A DNA stretch of 64,000 nt from Candidatus Dormiibacter sp. (GTDB lineage: Bacteria > Chloroflexota > Dormibacteria > UBA8260), in the NCBI GenBank assembly GCA_025450495.1, contig JANWHI010000070.1, positions 21,214 to 85,213 of the forward strand, read 5' to 3'. Both the position numbers and the translations under genes were made by a program. The notes under the pieces were generated by a model, which ran no database searches, was not told where the DNA came from, and saw only the letters and a program-made list of their open reading frames with translations. This document shows, piece after piece, positions 63,291-64,000 of this stretch. Numbering within the stretch: position 1 is the first letter of the stretch; every line of letters starts with the position of its first letter.

Positions 63291-64000
63291 GCAACAAGGT
63301 CAGGGTGGCCATCATCGGGGTAGGCAACTGCGCATCGTCATTCGTGCAGGGCCTCGAGTACTACAAGAATGCCGACGCCGACGCGGTGGTGCCCGGCCTG
63401 ATGCACGTCAACCTCGGCGGTTACCACATCAGCGACATCGAGATCTCCGCCGCGTTCGACATCGACGTCGAGAAGGTGGGCAAGGACGTCAGCGAGGCCA
63501 TCTTCAGCGGTCAGAACAACACCGTGAAGTTCAGCGACGTCCCCCACCTCGGTGTGGCCGTGCAGCGGGGCATGACCCACGACGGTCTCGGCAAGTACCT
63601 CTCCGAGGTCATCACCAAGGCTCCCGGCTCGACGGTCGACATCGTCGACGTGCTCAAGAGCACCAACACCGACGTGGTCATCAACTACCTGCCGGTCGGC
63701 AGCGAGGAGGCCACCCGCTGGTACACCGAGCAGATCCTCACCGCAGGCTGCGCGATGGTCAATTGCATGCCGGTGTTCATCGCCCGCGAGGAGTACTGGC
63801 AGCGCCGCTTCGAGAAGGCCGGCGCCTGCATCATCGGCGACGACATCAAGTCGCAGGTCGGCGCCACGATCATGCACCGCGTGCTGACCCGGCTCTTCCG
63901 CGACCGCGGCGTTGAGATCGAGAACATGTACCAGCTCAACTTCGGCGGCAACACCGACTTCCTCAACATGCTGGAGCGCGAGCGCCTGCAGAGCAAGAAG
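63287..64000 (+). CDS. ino1: Inositol-3-phosphate synthase, 3' end cut by window edge
   Basis: 238 visible residues: [20 protein letters not shown] (NAD-binding motif), [90 protein letters not shown] and [19 protein letters not shown]. These are the hallmark segments of the actinobacterial/archaeal short form of Ino1, which cyclises glucose-6-phosphate to inositol-phosphate. About 120 residues are missing beyond 64000. It is coupled by ATGA to the ArsR-family regulator. Inositol phosphate supplies phosphatidylinositol or mycothiol-like thiols. Confidence 0.94.
   Translation, partial: MSNKVRVAIIGVGNCASSFVQGLEYYKNADADAVVPGLMHVNLGGYHISDIEISAAFDIDVEKVGKDVSEAIFSGQNNTVKFSDVPHLGVAVQRGMTHDGLGKYLSEVITKAPGSTVDIVDVLKSTNTDVVINYLPVGSEEATRWYTEQILTAGCAMVNCMPVFIAREEYWQRRFEKAGACIIGDDIKSQVGATIMHRVLTRLFRDRGVEIENMYQLNFGGNTDFLNMLERERLQSKK

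Overview
This is a GC-rich bacterial chromosome segment with densely packed operons. Many adjacent genes share ATGA, GTGA or TTGA overlaps, GTG starts are common, and at least one transcript looks leaderless. The gene content fits an aerobic heterotroph of a terrabacterial lineage related to Actinomycetota, Chloroflexota or Dormibacterota: a KorA with fused gamma and alpha domains, a free-standing LigD-type polymerase, actinobacterial-type inositol-1-phosphate synthase, a PatA-like acyltransferase and a CXC-type ArsR. No rRNA or marker gene fixes the taxon. I see no CRISPR array, prophage or insertion sequence.

Layout. Positions 1-4324 (minus) hold a 2-oxoacid:ferredoxin oxidoreductase operon with an NAD(P)H/FAD/ferredoxin oxidoreductase; the beta subunit runs off the left edge. 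Positions 4615-12532 (minus) are an aerobic aromatic-acid operon that looks like the anthraniloyl-CoA (2-aminobenzoyl-CoA) route: CoA ligase, SDR, crotonase, RidA, fused monooxygenase/reductase, acyl-CoA dehydrogenase and PaaX. It has its own promoter and a palindrome. A four-gene PotABCD-type ABC importer precedes it (12601-16614). Positions 16753-19693 carry a LigD-type polymerase, an ATP-grasp enzyme and an NfuA-like Fe-S carrier. A large secreted CHAP protein follows (19855-22929).

Positions 22934-25071 form an arsenic locus: arsC, aqpS, arsI, and a 16-residue cysteine-rich mini-ORF placed directly before arsI, divergent from arsR with two palindromic operators between. Positions 25133-31038 (plus) are an acyl-CoA/aldehyde gene set whose first gene, an aldehyde dehydrogenase, has three frame disruptions. 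Next come a two-component system, an M20 peptidase, typA, a UBP zinc finger, a DEAD-box helicase, a PatA-like acyltransferase, transport and redox genes, an Ada/AlkA fusion with ogt, a degenerate EAL protein, the principal sigma factor and a cyclic-nucleotide-binding protein (31035-46778).

Positions 46796-49067 hold thiD-thiM-thiE behind a TPP riboswitch. Then follow gltX, a secreted GH2 glycosidase, tRNA-Glu, a di-iron protein with a MerR regulator, repair and redox genes, and an unusual tRNA-Tyr with C1-G72 and a short variable loop, features typical of Archaea rather than Bacteria (49120-59901). The right end (59909-64000) has a PlsC-like acyltransferase, a glycosyltransferase and an ArsR-family regulator coupled to inositol-1-phosphate synthase, which runs off the edge.

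The most unusual items are the cysteine-rich mini-ORF of the arsenic operon, the archaeal-looking tRNA-Tyr, and a CoA ligase whose conserved N-terminus extends upstream of every standard start codon, to an ATC with an ideal Shine-Dalgarno.
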